From assembly GCA_028274465.1 (NCBI GenBank), contig CM051458.1:84402085-84466084 (forward strand): a stretch of 64,000 nt of DNA, read 5' to 3'. The translations under genes were made by a program, and so were the position numbers. Positions 12,452 to 24,113 of the stretch are shown here, piece by piece. The stretch is from Plantago ovata (Eukaryota > Streptophyta > Magnoliopsida > Lamiales > Plantaginaceae). Numbering within the stretch: the stretch's first letter is position 1; each line of letters begins with the position of its first letter. A model generated the notes under the pieces. That model saw nothing but the letters and a program-made list of their open reading frames with translations, was not told the origin of the DNA and did not search any database.

Positions 12452-12981
12452 CTAGCGGTGCGGATTTTCTGTCCCACCTTTTCATACGCCATTTCATGTC
12501 TCACTCTCCTACATGTGACATTAGATTTTTATTTACCTAAATTAATTACTTACTTAACTACACTGAATTCTTCGACAGAGAAATGACACATCATTCTTCA
12601 CATATGGCATCAAATCAAACAAAACTTGCATGAACTACCACACAACTATCTCTAAAAATTGGGAACGATATGTGCTAGTAGTACTTTATTTGCACCTCAG
12701 GGAATAAATAAGAAAAGTCAAAACAAACAAGTGTGTGATCAACGATGCAGATGATGCTACTACCGGTGTGATGTTCTTGGTCGAAAAAGCCACTGAGATT
12801 AGATCATGAAGCATTCAAGAAAATAAATATCTTAACTGCTGCTTGTGACGAAAACGTGAAAGAAATGAAGGAGTTAGAGAGGTTTATTTTATTATAGTTA
12901 ATTTATGTGTACGTAGTAAAATAAGTTACTCTTGATAAATAAAAGTGGGACATGAAAAAGTGGGATAGAAAATCCGCACCG
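12452..12981. mobile_element. non-autonomous TIR element, Mutator-like by 9-bp duplication
   Basis: The ends form an inverted repeat of about 30 bp: CGGTGCGGATTTTCTGTCCC on the left matches the reverse complement of the right end with few differences. Flanking 9-mers ATCTTATAG (12443-12451) and ATGTTATAG (12982-12990) match at 8 of 9 bases. That length suggests a Mutator-superfamily target duplication. The 530-bp interior has no transposase-like frame. The superfamily call rests only on duplication length. Confidence 0.6.
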
Positions 12982-12990
12982 ATGTTATAG

Positions 12991-13887
12991 GTGCATTACA
13001 TCTTTTTGTGGAGAATGATATCACCATTAACCAACTAGATGGAGTACAAAAGCTACCTGGTCCCGACTTAGAACAAGATATGGTAGGATTTTGTTCGATC
13101 ATTACATACAAAATGATCTAACCAATCCGGACAAATATCACAAATATGAAAACTACTCACATGACTCCGTTCAAAAGAAATATACAAAGGATCACTTACG
13201 TCGCGCACTCTCACGAATTTTTTCTGCCAACTATTCGCTTCCATACTTGGATAGGGCATCCGTGGCTTGGTTAACCTCCATATAAACAAAAACATTACAT
13301 TCCTCCGATTAGCTCGATATAGAACTGCATCAAGCAGACAAACATTGCAACATGCTATGAGTCTAATTGTATAAGTTCTTTACAAGCTCGAATTTTGCCA
13401 TATAACTAGAGTTAGTTTAGTATGTAATAAACCTAAATTCCGAACAATATCTCAGAGCAAAATTAATCTCTCTTGATTTAAATTTACTAGATCCAAATTC
13501 CGAACAGTGGAAATTTCCACTTCGATAGATTGAAACGAGACGGTGCAAAATATACAGTATGATTATGATATGCATTTTGTAGCCCCCATAATCAATACCC
13601 CAAGCTCCGTCACCTTCTTTCACCAACTCCCCATCACCCCATGTAGCAATGTTTTTACGCTAGCATAATTTCCTTTTTTTTTTTTTTTTTTTCATGTATT
13701 TTAATACAAATACATTTCTCAAATAAAAAAAACCGAATCTCTGTGTTTGTGCATTTCCCCGTCATCCACCAACCCCATACGGCCATACCATACCATAGTT
13801 GAGATCCCAATATCACCCAATAAATCCATCCACATAGCAAAGTTCAGCTTTGCACGACCCAAAAACACTTCGTAACCACTCATTTCC
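12991..13887. other. SHMT upstream region
   Basis: This interval should hold the promoter and 5' UTR of the SHMT gene. A T run of about 20 lies at 13673-13692. No TATA box could be called with confidence, and the short open frames look like noise. Confidence 0.4.
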
Positions 13888-16800
13888 ATGGCGGCAATGG
13901 CTCTCCGTCGCTTATCCGCCTCCTCTCTCCGCACTATCTCCGCCGCCTCTTTGCGCCGTCACATGGTCTGTTCGTATCTATCTCCTTTATTTCTGCAGAA
14001 ATTGCTGATTAATTCGTCCACTCTCATTGAAATTTTGCTTCTGTTTAATGTTATAGTCATCCTTTGCCAACGAAGCTGTTAGCGATAAGGACACTTCGAG
14101 AGTAAATGTATGCCAACTCTTATTTTGTCCCTTTTGTTTTACATATTGATCAGCTGCAATAAGTAGATCTAGTCTAGTACTTGAATTGGATATTTGATTT
14201 TGGCAGTGGATTAAGCAATTAAATTCACCTCTGGAAGAAATAGATCCGGAGATTGCTGACATTATAGAGCTTGAGAAAGCAAGGCAATGGAAGGTGCTGT
14301 TTATATGTGTTCTTAAGTTTGTAAACTTTTTAAAAACTGAATGTTGATTAGAACTTTTTCGTTGTTCAATTAGATAAGTTGGAGTTTATTTTGTTTAGGG
14401 AATGGAACTTATACCGTCGGAGAACTTCACTTCGTTGTCGGTTATGCAAGCGGTTGGATCAGTGATGACTAATAAATATAGTGAAGGGTACCCTGGTGCC
14501 AGATATTATGGAGGGAATGAGTAAGCACAGATGCATTTGTATGCTAGATAATACTTTATTGTTGATTATGTGAGGGTGTTATATAAGTTGGGGAAATATG
14601 GTTTAGCAATCGCTGTTTGCTTTATTGTTTTGGAATGTGGTTAACTTGAGCAGTAATTCTGGTTTAAGCTGGTTGTTTGAAATTAGTAATTTATTTGGGG
14701 TTATTGTATTTATGAGTATGGTTGGATCTTTCTATGTTAAGGTACATTGACATGGCAGAGACTCTGTGTCAGAAGCGTGCCTTGGAAGCTTTCAATTTGG
14801 ATCCTGCAAAATGGGGAGGTGAGCACTTCCCGAGGATTTTGACTAATTTCTGCACTTGAATTTAATCCATAAAATTGCTTCGTCTACTCTTGGGACCTGA
14901 CCTTTACTTTTGAACTGTGGTGAGAAACTTATGAGTGCTTGACCATTGCCGAATTCTGCTTATGGGTTATATTTGCTTATGGTGCCTGTTATACTGAGAC
15001 ATGCAAGTTCAATGTACCTTTCAGATAGCATGCAGTTGTCCGAATTAGAGTGTTTCTTTCTCTCTTTCTGTGAATGCATTTAACAGAATCCTTGACACAA
15101 GTTTATTGTTTTTTTGTTTTTTTGAGTAATCTAAGCTAGTTATAAAATGTACTGTGGTGTTTTGCAGTGAATGTGCAGTCACTCTCTGGATCCCCTGCCA
15201 ACTTTCAAGTTTATACAGCACTGCTTAAGCCTCATGAAAGAATCATGGCACTTGATCTTCCTCACGGTGGTCACTTATCACACGGTTACCAGGTACTTCC
15301 ACTTAACTTTTAGAACATTCTCATGCATCACTCTTTAAGCTACATTCATAATAGTGTGATTATTAATGGTTGCTTCATTTTGGCATCTGTTACAGACTGA
15401 CACAAAGAAGATAAGTGCAGTTTCCATATTTTTCGAGACTATGCCCTACAGACTGGACGAAAGCTCTGGCTACATTGACTATGATCAGGTATTTCTTTTT
15501 CATCTTCTGGAATTGATATATCAGCTATTTGGGGGAGATTGTCGGTTCGAGGACTAGTTGCAGCTTATAACTGAAATTATTGGAACTCTTATTGCCATCT
15601 TATGGCAAGTGTTACAGTATGAAATACTAATACTATGCAGTCTATGCTACACAACAACAGTAATTTTAGGTTCTTTTTTACTGTTCTTATTTCTCGGTTA
15701 TTAACTGAACTTTTTATCAGGAGTGAGTGTTCATTGTTAGTTTTTGTAGCTGGTGAAACCAACGGACAATTTTGTGTCATTTAGCACCAAGCAAGATTTC
15801 TGAAGTTGATCTTTTTGCCAAATTAAAATACCTTAATTTTTTCTTTTTCCAGCAAGTTACATTCTGGAAACAATTACTTGAAAGTTTTTTAGAAAATGAT
15901 AAATGTATAAAACCACCATCAACTGTAAGCGAAGACAAATATAAAGTTCTAATTCATAATTAGAGTGCAAATAACAACTTATTGATTGATATTCTTAAAT
16001 TTATTTGTACTATTTCCCTTTGTTTTTTTTTTTCCGTTCCCTTTCTTTCTTTCTTTTCACTTGATACCATTTGCAATTTATGCATAAGAAAAGAGAAAAT
16101 AAGAACAAAAGTCTGATAAGATTGGTGCCCTGTATTTAACTCTTCAATATGCATTATACCTTACCGCTGTGGTTCCCTATTGGAAGAGAACTAGAAGATA
16201 CTTAAAAATATATGCTTTCACAAGATGATCATTTTGGTTTACACCAGATCTATGTTTAGTTGTTTACTAGTGGGTATTTACCAGAATTTCAAAAACATAT
16301 TAAGTTAGAAATATTGAGCTGAAGTGCCCTTTGCCATCTTTTGGGTTCTGATTGTTAATTATATCAATGGTGTATTGGTGTTAAGCCATTTTGCAGTGAA
16401 ATAAAGTTTGTCCTTTAGGACCTTCAAATTTCAATCTTATTACATGTCTTGTTGCAGCTGGAGAAGAGTGCTGTGCTTTATAGGCCAAAATTGATTGTTG
16501 CTGGTGCAAGTGCTTATGCTCGTCTGTATGATTATGAGAGAATTCGCAAGGTGAATTTGAGTGCTTTCTACGTTCTATAGTTGGTTATTTAACATCTCTT
16601 CAATTATCTTTATCTTGAATTTGGCAGGTCTGCGACAAGCAAAAAGCCATTTTGTTGGCTGACATGGCTCACATTAGCGGACTAGTTGCTGCCGGTGTCA
16701 TCCCTTCACCATTCGAGTATGCAGATGTAGTTACAACAACTACACACAAGTCACTGCGTGGGCCTCGTGGAGCGATGATCTTTTTCAGGAAAGGTGTAAA

Positions 16801-18712
16801 AGAGATCAACAAACAAGGAAAAGAAGTGAGTTTTGTATACACGAATGGTCCTGTCAAATTTTCTGGGCTATGAAATACTAAATTTGAGATCCATTTTACA
16901 GGTGATGTATGACTATGAAGACAAAATTAACCAAGCTGTGTTCCCTGGACTACAAGGTGGTCCCCACAACCATACTATAACTGCCCTGGCAGTCGCTCTA
17001 AAACAGGTCAGCTTTCTTAATGGGATTATAATAGTACTACCGTATAATATTCTTTGCTGAATGTTTTACTATAAGTACATAATTGCAGGCTATGACACCA
17101 GAATATAAAGCATATCAGGAACAAGTGTTGCGTAATTGTTCAAAGTTTGCAGAGGTAATTTCTCTTGATGCACATTATCTTTTCTCTGTAGGATTGTAAT
17201 GTTTCAGCTTTTCTTAATAAAGTTGAGATTACATCAAGCAGCTCCTTGTTAATTCTTATCTGCTGAGTGCAATATGGTTTATTGAATGATAACTTAAATT
17301 TGTTGCAGACTTTGTTAAAGTTAGGCTACAACCTTGTATCTGGTGGAACTGACAACCATCTCGTCTTGGTGAATTTAAGAGACAAGGTATGCTTTCCTCA
17401 GATCTACGTTATTTGTGAAGATCTCTTCCTTTCTAACTGCCACTAAACAATAAATGCTGCCGAGTGTAAACCTTTTCTGCTATTTTATGAGGATTGTAGT
17501 ATCGTACATTTGATTATTTCTTTTCTTTTCTTCAACCTTCCCCTTCCCATCTTCTTTAATTTGACTCCTTTTCTGGCTCTTCTATGGTGACCTCAAGAAA
17601 CAGAATAATTACCTTCTTGTACGTGTTAATAATATTCTGCTTGCATATTTGCTAAATTTTATAAGTTCATTTGTTGGAAGGTGTTGTCCATATTGGCCAT
17701 TTGGCCTACACTTATGCTGATAATATATAGTAGTGTGGTGCAATATTCAGATGAATATTGATTCCAACCCCATGCGATAGCAAAATTTATCTGGGAATAA
17801 ATGTCAGTGAATATTGATTCCATCCCCCCCCCTCCCCAACACACACACACACACACATTGCATCAGTTGTTTGGCATCTCTGTTTAATTATTTTAAATCT
17901 CGGAGGAAATATTTTTTAACATTCCGACCATTTTGGCAGGGTATAGATGGATCTAGAGTTGAAAAGGTTATGGAATCTGTTCATATTGCTGCAAATAAAA
18001 ATACAGTGCCTGGAGATGTCTCTGCCATGGTGCCTGGAGGCATTCGTATGGGTATGCATTTCCCTGTGATTTGGATATTCATAAAATTTAATCTCGACCG
18101 ATGGACTCCTGACAAGTTCCTCTATTTTCTAAAGGAACCCCGGCTCTCACATCAAGAGGATTTGTCGAGGAAGATTTTGTGAAAGTAGCAGAATGCTTTG
18201 ATGCGGCTGTAAAGTTGGCCCTCAAGATCAAGGCTGATGCAAATGGTTTTTAATTCTGCTCCTCTGTTTTCTTTCATGCTATTCAGATTTACTGCATACG
18301 AATTTCTTAGGATATATACATGCATACATGCATAATTACACATGGAACCTTGGTTCTAAAAACTTGCATTGGCTCCCTTTAAGGAATGCAACTCTGGCAT
18401 TCATTTGATGGTTAGTGGATGTGAAGTTTGAGTAAATAGGGGCAAAACATTTAAAGGGATGTGCATATAATATCTGAAAACAACAAGCAGCCAGTTATTC
18501 ACTAGAGATGTAAATATCCTGTTTTTCTCATGCATCAAGTTTTACTCCATTGAATTCATTGGCTAGGTACGAAATTGAAGGACTTTGTGGCATCTATGAA
18601 TTCAGACACTCATCAATCAGCTTTAGCAGAGCTCCGTCGTGATGTTGAGGAGTATGCAAAGCAATTCCCCACCATTGGTTTCGAGAAAGAAACGATGAAA
18701 TATAAAAACTGA
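13888..18712 (+). CDS. SHM1: mitochondrial serine hydroxymethyltransferase
   Basis: Fifteen exons give 513 residues: 13888-13965, 14057-14107, 14207-14293, 14399-14520, 14742-14818, 15168-15292, 15396-15488, 16458-16550, 16628-16825, 16902-17006, 17089-17154, 17309-17386, 17940-18051, 18135-18245 and 18567-18712. The enzyme interconverts serine plus tetrahydrofolate with glycine plus 5,10-methylene-THF using PLP. In leaf mitochondria it works with glycine decarboxylase in photorespiration. Motifs include [47 protein letters not shown] and the PLP-lysine site [14 protein letters not shown], with the lysine at about residue 283. The first 26 residues are rich in Arg, Ser and Ala without acids, as in a mitochondrial presequence, followed by SSFANEA. 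Length and exon number match plant mitochondrial SHMT1-type genes. No frame break or missing catalytic residue was seen. Confidence 0.96.
17822..17860. repeat. C-run and (CA)n microsatellite in SHMT intron 12
   Basis: A C-rich run (CATCCCCCCCCCCTCCCC) is followed by about ten CA repeats, inside the intron between 17386 and 17940. Confidence 0.85.
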
Positions 18713-19800
18713 AGCCACGATGCCCTTCCATGAGGTAAACTGTGGCTGGGAATAAGGAGCAAGTCGAGAAAAGAATTAGCATTGCAACATCCGTTAGCTC
18801 TGACGCCTTTCCATAGTATTTGGTTTTGGCTCATTCCTGCTGTGGCTTTTAAATTATCTCCATTCCTTGGTTTTCTAAACTTTATAAAGTTTCCATTTTT
18901 TAGCATGTCCATTGTATATTTTACCACCTGGTGTTAAACCTCATGGCAAGTTTGTTAATGAGGATTAGTAGCCGTCATGTATTACCCCATTCACCCCTAG
19001 CCCCTAGATCATAATAACGTACTTCAATGTTATTCTTAAAAAACTGAAATTCTAAATTCTAATAAGATAACGGGTGAGCAAATTTTGGAATATCTGTGCA
19101 GTTCTACGCTTGATAAAGATAGTAGACTTTTACATCTTGATATAATGTGAAGTACAACTATGACATATAACATATACCTGTGCCGAAGGCTGGACCTTTG
19201 AAATTACTGTCTTGCACTTCACTGTACTTAGATAGCGCTGAAGAGTCTTGTCAATGTATTCATCAGTTATCTCTCGCTAGATTTTGAGGAATTTGGTTGT
19301 TATCACTTATTACGGTCTTCAGGGTCTAAGTTTCTAACATGCATTGCAAATGTTGATATTATCTTGTCATACTATTTGGGGACTTGGGGTTAAATCTTCA
19401 AACTGCGAATAGCACATTTAATCCCGTAAGCTTGGAACATACACAATGTAAACTTGTTATGCTTGCATTAACATCTCATTAGTTTATGTATGTGTGTTTT
19501 TGTCAAATATAAAAACTTATCCGCCAGAATGTTGTACGAACTGGCTGTAAGTAAGCCTGTAAACTTGTCTTGGTTCATGAAATACTCGCTTTTAGTCACA
19601 GCTATTTGATCGCCCTCACAAGAAGTTTCGTTGCTGGAGGAGTCTTTATGAGTCTATGACTTACGAGGTTAATGTTTCCGGTTACAATTATACTCGAATA
19701 ATTTTAAGGAAATGAATAAATATAAAGTTGAGTGGAAAAATTAAAGAACATGTAAATAACTCATTGTCGAATTATGAACAAACCAAAGAAGAGAACAATA
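18713..19800. other. SHMT 3' UTR and intergenic DNA
   Basis: The first part is the SHMT 3' flank. The remainder up to about 19800 shows no gene, RNA or repeat that I recognise. Confidence 0.4.
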
Positions 19801-20324
19801 TTCTGATTAATTTTTAGACGAGACAGCTGTTAAACCGCTTGCCCTTAAGCTCTATTTGCCCGCCTCAGTAAGCTTCAGGCCTCCCGTGACAATAGGCTCC
19901 CAAGGTACAACGCCCAATCACCCTTGTTGCTGGAAGCTACAGGAGCAAGTCCGTCGAGCAAAATTGAAAAGAGAACTCTGTTTAGCTAATATGAAAATGA
20001 TGTAGAAAGGAGAAGTATAGAGATCGAGAGTGTAAGTTTTCACAAGTGGGTAATGAGCTTATATACCCACAAGTTTGGCTAGATCAAAAGACTCATTAGA
20101 GTAAATGTGATTGATAAACTCACTAGCTTAATGCATGATAATAACATTACGGGAGTTACCAGCTTGGCCATTAGTGTTAATGACATTAACACACTAACTC
20201 CATACAAACGTTAGTTATTTCAATAACTCATCCAACTAGTAAGTTGAGCATAAAGTACCCTCCCAATAGTTATTATCGTTAAAATGGAATATTAAGTGCA
20301 CTACAAGAATTCTGGTGTATAGTG

Positions 20325-20640
20325 ACCGAATTTAGCGACGGACTGATCGGTTGCTAATTTTAGCGACCGATCGGTCTTTTAGCGACGGATAAAACACATT
20401 AGCGACGGATAAAATCAATTCGCTATAAAGCGTGCATAGGGCGTGGAGCTTCAGCGACGGATGAATCCTCCGTCGCTATTTAGCAACGGATGACTCATCG
20501 GTCGTTGTTTTTTGCGACCGATGTAGTCTATCCGTCACTATTTAGCAACGGATGGTCTCATCCGTCGCTAGGTGTTGACCAAGGAAAAAAAAAAGGAAAT
20601 TTATATTTAGCGACGGATGGTATCATCCGTCGCTAGATGG
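20325..20640. repeat. left subterminal repeat array of the CACTA element
   Basis: About ten copies of a TAGCGACGGAT-like motif occur in both orientations, often paired as short palindromes such as GCGACGGAT...ATCCGTCGC. The matching right array is at 23490-23785. Confidence 0.85.
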
Positions 20641-21558
20641 TCCATATATATGTCGAGACTTAGCGTCTCAGACATAACACACAGACAGAACGGCAGCAAC
20701 CGCGTTTCTCCTCACCGGCGCGATTTTCTCCTCCCATATCTTCTTCATTTCTTCACCATTTCAAGCAAGGTTATAGGCATTTCGAAGCTCTTTCATCAAG
20801 GAACAAGGGTAGCTAGTCAACTGCGTGATTCTTTCACCATTTCTTCCGCAATCAAAGGTATTAACTTCGAACCCTAACTTGTCTAAATTTTGGTATTCTT
20901 CGTTTTTTTTCCTATTTCAATGATTTGTATGCATTCTACTAGAATCTATTATGTTGTGTAGCTCAAATTAGGGGGGATGCACAAGTTTTGGTTGGTGAAT
21001 TGATAGATTTGGGATGAATTGGGTATTTTGGAAATTGATAATTTGTTTTAGGAATTGGGACTTTCTTTTAGGAATTGATAGTTGGAGTGTTGAGACTTTG
21101 TTTCTGATGAATGGAGACCTAGAATTGAGTTGTAGTATGATTCGTCCATAATTATAATTAATTGTTAATGAAAATGTATAACTATAATCGAAATATAAGT
21201 TGATAAATTCTAGTGGTTAATCGTAGTTGATAATTTCACCATAATTTCGTATTATAAGTATTTGTAGTCATATTTAAAAAAAATTATAAGTATAAAAATA
21301 AAGAACTCATTGATAAATTAAAATGAGTACGTATTATAAGTATTTTAGTTGTAATTTAGAAATATTATAAGTATAATGCAAATTAAAAATGAGTAAGAAT
21401 TGTGGTTATTTTATTATTAGATGTCAGTTCCTACGTTGTGGTTATCTTATATATTAGGTTGATTATTATTAGATGTCAGTTCCTTACTTTATCTCTTAAT
21501 GACTTTACATGTTTTATATTCAATTGTGTATGTACTAACACGGATCTTTTTATTGCAG

Positions 21559-23223
21559 ATGCCACGACCCAGGAGGCCACGATACATGACCCCGCAGTCC
21601 CAGAGGTCAGATACCGACGGAGAGGACACCGGGCAGGGCTCACAGCAGGGCTCCCCTACTGTTTTTGGGACTCCACCTGGGTCGAGTAGGGGATCGACTC
21701 CTCATTCCTCCCTCCACGACCCGTGGGCCCACGTTCCGGACGACGATTGTCCCTTTCAAAGGCCGGAAGATGGTCTGATGTGGAATGGTCGCCCTGTCCT
21801 TTACCCCAATGGAGAGAAGTAAGTATTAGCCATTAACTGAATTACGAACTTTTAATATATATATACCGAACTAACCTTCTCACTATTGACTTACATGTTC
21901 TTCACAGGTTGTATGGGGAGGGCGCTGCTAAAGTACTCAGTGGGATAATACGGAACAGGATGATCCCACCGCAAGAGGGTGGCAGCCAGTGGCATTGCAT
22001 CCCGGACCAAATTAAGGGAGAGCTGTTCGAGGAGCTGAGGGTGAGTTAATAATCGTACATTAGTTACCTAATTGTTTGTGTTGTGAGTGGTATGTTAGCC
22101 ACTTTGTGTGAGTGGTATGTTAGCTAATGTACTTGGGTGATATGTTAGTCACCATTGCTTTAGTGAAATATAGGACAATGTGAGTGGTTTGATACATGTT
22201 GTTTCCCCTTGTTATACTTGAATGTTTTTAAGTATTCACCAACGTATGTGTGTTTCGATGTTTATTTGTAATTGTGTAGAAAGATTTCTTCCTTCCGAAA
22301 GCATTGCTGATGGATCTCTGGTGGAGCTTCAACTCTCACGGTAGTGCTCTTTACAAGTGCATGGTTTATAACATGAAGAAACTGTGGACACATAACCGTC
22401 CACGTACCGGTGATTGGCCCGGAGATGAAATTTGGGAGGCGTGGAAGGTGTATTGGGCTAACGAGAGAGTCCAGGCGCAGGCTGACCAGAACACTGATAA
22501 CAGGAAGAAGTAGCCGAATGATGGGAGCCGTACCCTGGTGACACACCGTTTTGGCTCTGAGTCGATCGCTACAGCACATGTGAGGCAGAAGGTAAGTGTA
22601 TTAACTTTGTGAATTCATCATTCTTATACTTGTTATTTACTTGCATTTCGAACTTTCAAACTAAGTATATGATGCTTTCATGTGTCATTCAGTTGAAGGA
22701 TAAGGAGAGTCTCCTATTCACCTTGTTCTCGAGATCTCAGAAGGCCAAGGACGGACAGTGGTTGTGTGACGACGCCACAACAATTGCGGTAAGTTCAACA
22801 ATACATGTGTTTATTAAATACTGATGATTTCATAACTAATTAACAACATAACTAACACCTTATACTCTTGATTTATAATTTCAGACGGCCTACGAGGACA
22901 GGATTCGTGATCAGGATCTCACTGTTGAGGAAATGAATGCCATTTTCCTCGAGGTGAATCCTCCAGACGAGAAGGGCCGTCGCTTGGGACTGGGGAGTGC
23001 AGCAGCCGTCCCTGAATTGGACTCGAGGCCGACTCGTCGTTCCCGTGCCAGTACATCTTCATCATCTTCATCAGCAGCTTCCGCTCGAGAGCAGGCCCTA
23101 TTACTTCAGTTGCAGGAGAGGGATGAGGAGGTGAAGAGGCTAGCTGCGCAGCAGGCTAAATATGGTACTATGTTTGCTGAGTTGTATGAGAAGCTGGGGA
23201 TGGACCCACCTACCTCTCCATGA
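21559..23223 (+). pseudogene. TnpA-like CACTA protein (Transposase_24 family), one premature stop
   Basis: Five exons read in one frame: 21559-21818, 21908-22040, 22280-22591, 22693-22788 and 22885-23223, all with GT/AG borders. The product starts MPRPRRPRYMTPQSQRS with a Gly/Ser/Pro-rich N-terminus. It then resembles Plant transposase Ptta/En/Spm (Transposase_24): a stretch around LYGEGAAKVLSGIIRNRM, a central segment with WTHNRPRTGDWPGDEIWEAW, and a C-terminal Ser-rich tract plus coiled coil (LLLQLQERDEEVKRLAAQQA). This family binds subterminal repeats in En/Spm elements. An in-frame TAG at 22511-22513 follows NRKK where family members read on. The rest is intact, so the inactivation looks recent. 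Upstream 20640-21558 appears to be untranslated leader plus intron. Confidence 0.8.
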
Positions 23224-23489
23224 TCCCCTATCCTTTTCGACTCTATTTACTATTTTCTACATGAATACTGTGTACACTATGATATTATTTTGGATTAGTT
23301 TTGTGTACGTCTGATTATTATTATATGTATGGAGGGTTTTGGTACATTTATTATGATTTTTTTGGATTATTTTTTGGTTTATTTGGTCTATAGAATTTCT
23401 GTAACATGTTGCTTAATTGAACAGGTTGCATTTGATTTTGGTTCTCATTATTATATCTAAAAAATAAAAAAAAACAAAAAAACAATAGC

Positions 23490-23785
23490 AACCGATGACC
23501 TCATCCGTCGGTAGGAGCTCCAGAGCTCCAGCGACGGATGACTTATCCGTCGCAAATGGTCCCGGAGACCCAGCGACGGATAAGTCATCGGTTGCTAAAA
23601 GTCAACCTCATTATCCGTCGCTAATCCGTCGCTAATTCGCAACGGAACACTCATCGGTCGCTAATTCGCTAGCGACCAACGGTTTAGCGACGACGATTTT
23701 ATCCGTCGCTAAAAACACTGATCGGTCGCTAGCGATTTTTAGCGACCGATCGACATCATTTAGCGACGGATGGATCCGTCGCTAA
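23490..23785. repeat. right subterminal repeat array of the CACTA element
   Basis: The GCGACGGAT/ATCCGTCGC motif is repeated in both orientations up to the right terminus. It mirrors the left array. Confidence 0.85.
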
Positions 23786-24113
23786 ATGGTCGGATCCTTG
23801 TAGTGGTAAAGTAAAATGCCAAAAGACATGAATCAAGTATGAACTGAGCCAACTCCTCGAGCTAGCTTATTTTCCGGTCTGGCATTTGTTGTATCCAACC
23901 ACACCCCTTTGAGCCAATTTATCATTCACACCAAGAAATGGTTTACTCGTATGTCTTATATAGTTACGAAGCTTGTGAAACCCTCTTCGCAACGTAGTAA
24001 AGAACATGAAAAACCGTGCGATGTAATTCACTCTAATTAATGCTCAACGTTCTTCACTTTACACTTAATTTAACTAGTAATATTGGCTTAAATAAAACTA
24101 ATTTCTCCAACCC

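Larger units (their letters stand above)
20299..23805. mobile_element. CACTA (En/Spm) DNA transposon, 3507 bp
   Basis: The left end reads CACTACAAGAATTC and the right end is the reverse complement of CACTACAAGGATCC, the classic CACTA terminus. Both subterminal zones (about 20325-20640 and 23490-23785) hold many direct and inverted copies of an AGCGACGGAT/ATCCGTCGCT motif, the kind of array TnpA proteins bind. Flanking trinucleotides are GTG and GTA, a 2-of-3 match to the expected 3-bp duplication. The only gene inside is TnpA-like; no TnpD-type transposase (Transposase_21) is present. The element is therefore non-autonomous. Confidence 0.92.
19815..24113 (-). mobile_element. probable copia-like LTR, split by the CACTA element
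   Basis: Read on the minus strand, the right part begins near 24110 with TTGGAGAAATTAGTTTTATT, like the TGTTGGAGAAATTAG start of many plant copia LTRs. The left part has GGGTATATAAGCTCATTACC (about 20053-20073), a good LTR TATA box. After it come a leader-like stretch and TTGTACCTTGGGAGCC. No gag-pol sequence was seen next to it, so a solo LTR or fragment is likely. Both ends are approximate, and 20299-23805 is the inserted CACTA element. The identification is from pattern memory, not alignment. Confidence 0.4.

Noticed and set aside
20325-20640. CRISPR-like or satellite array
   Set aside because: The repeats are short, in both orientations, and placed at both ends of a CACTA element, so they are subterminal binding repeats.
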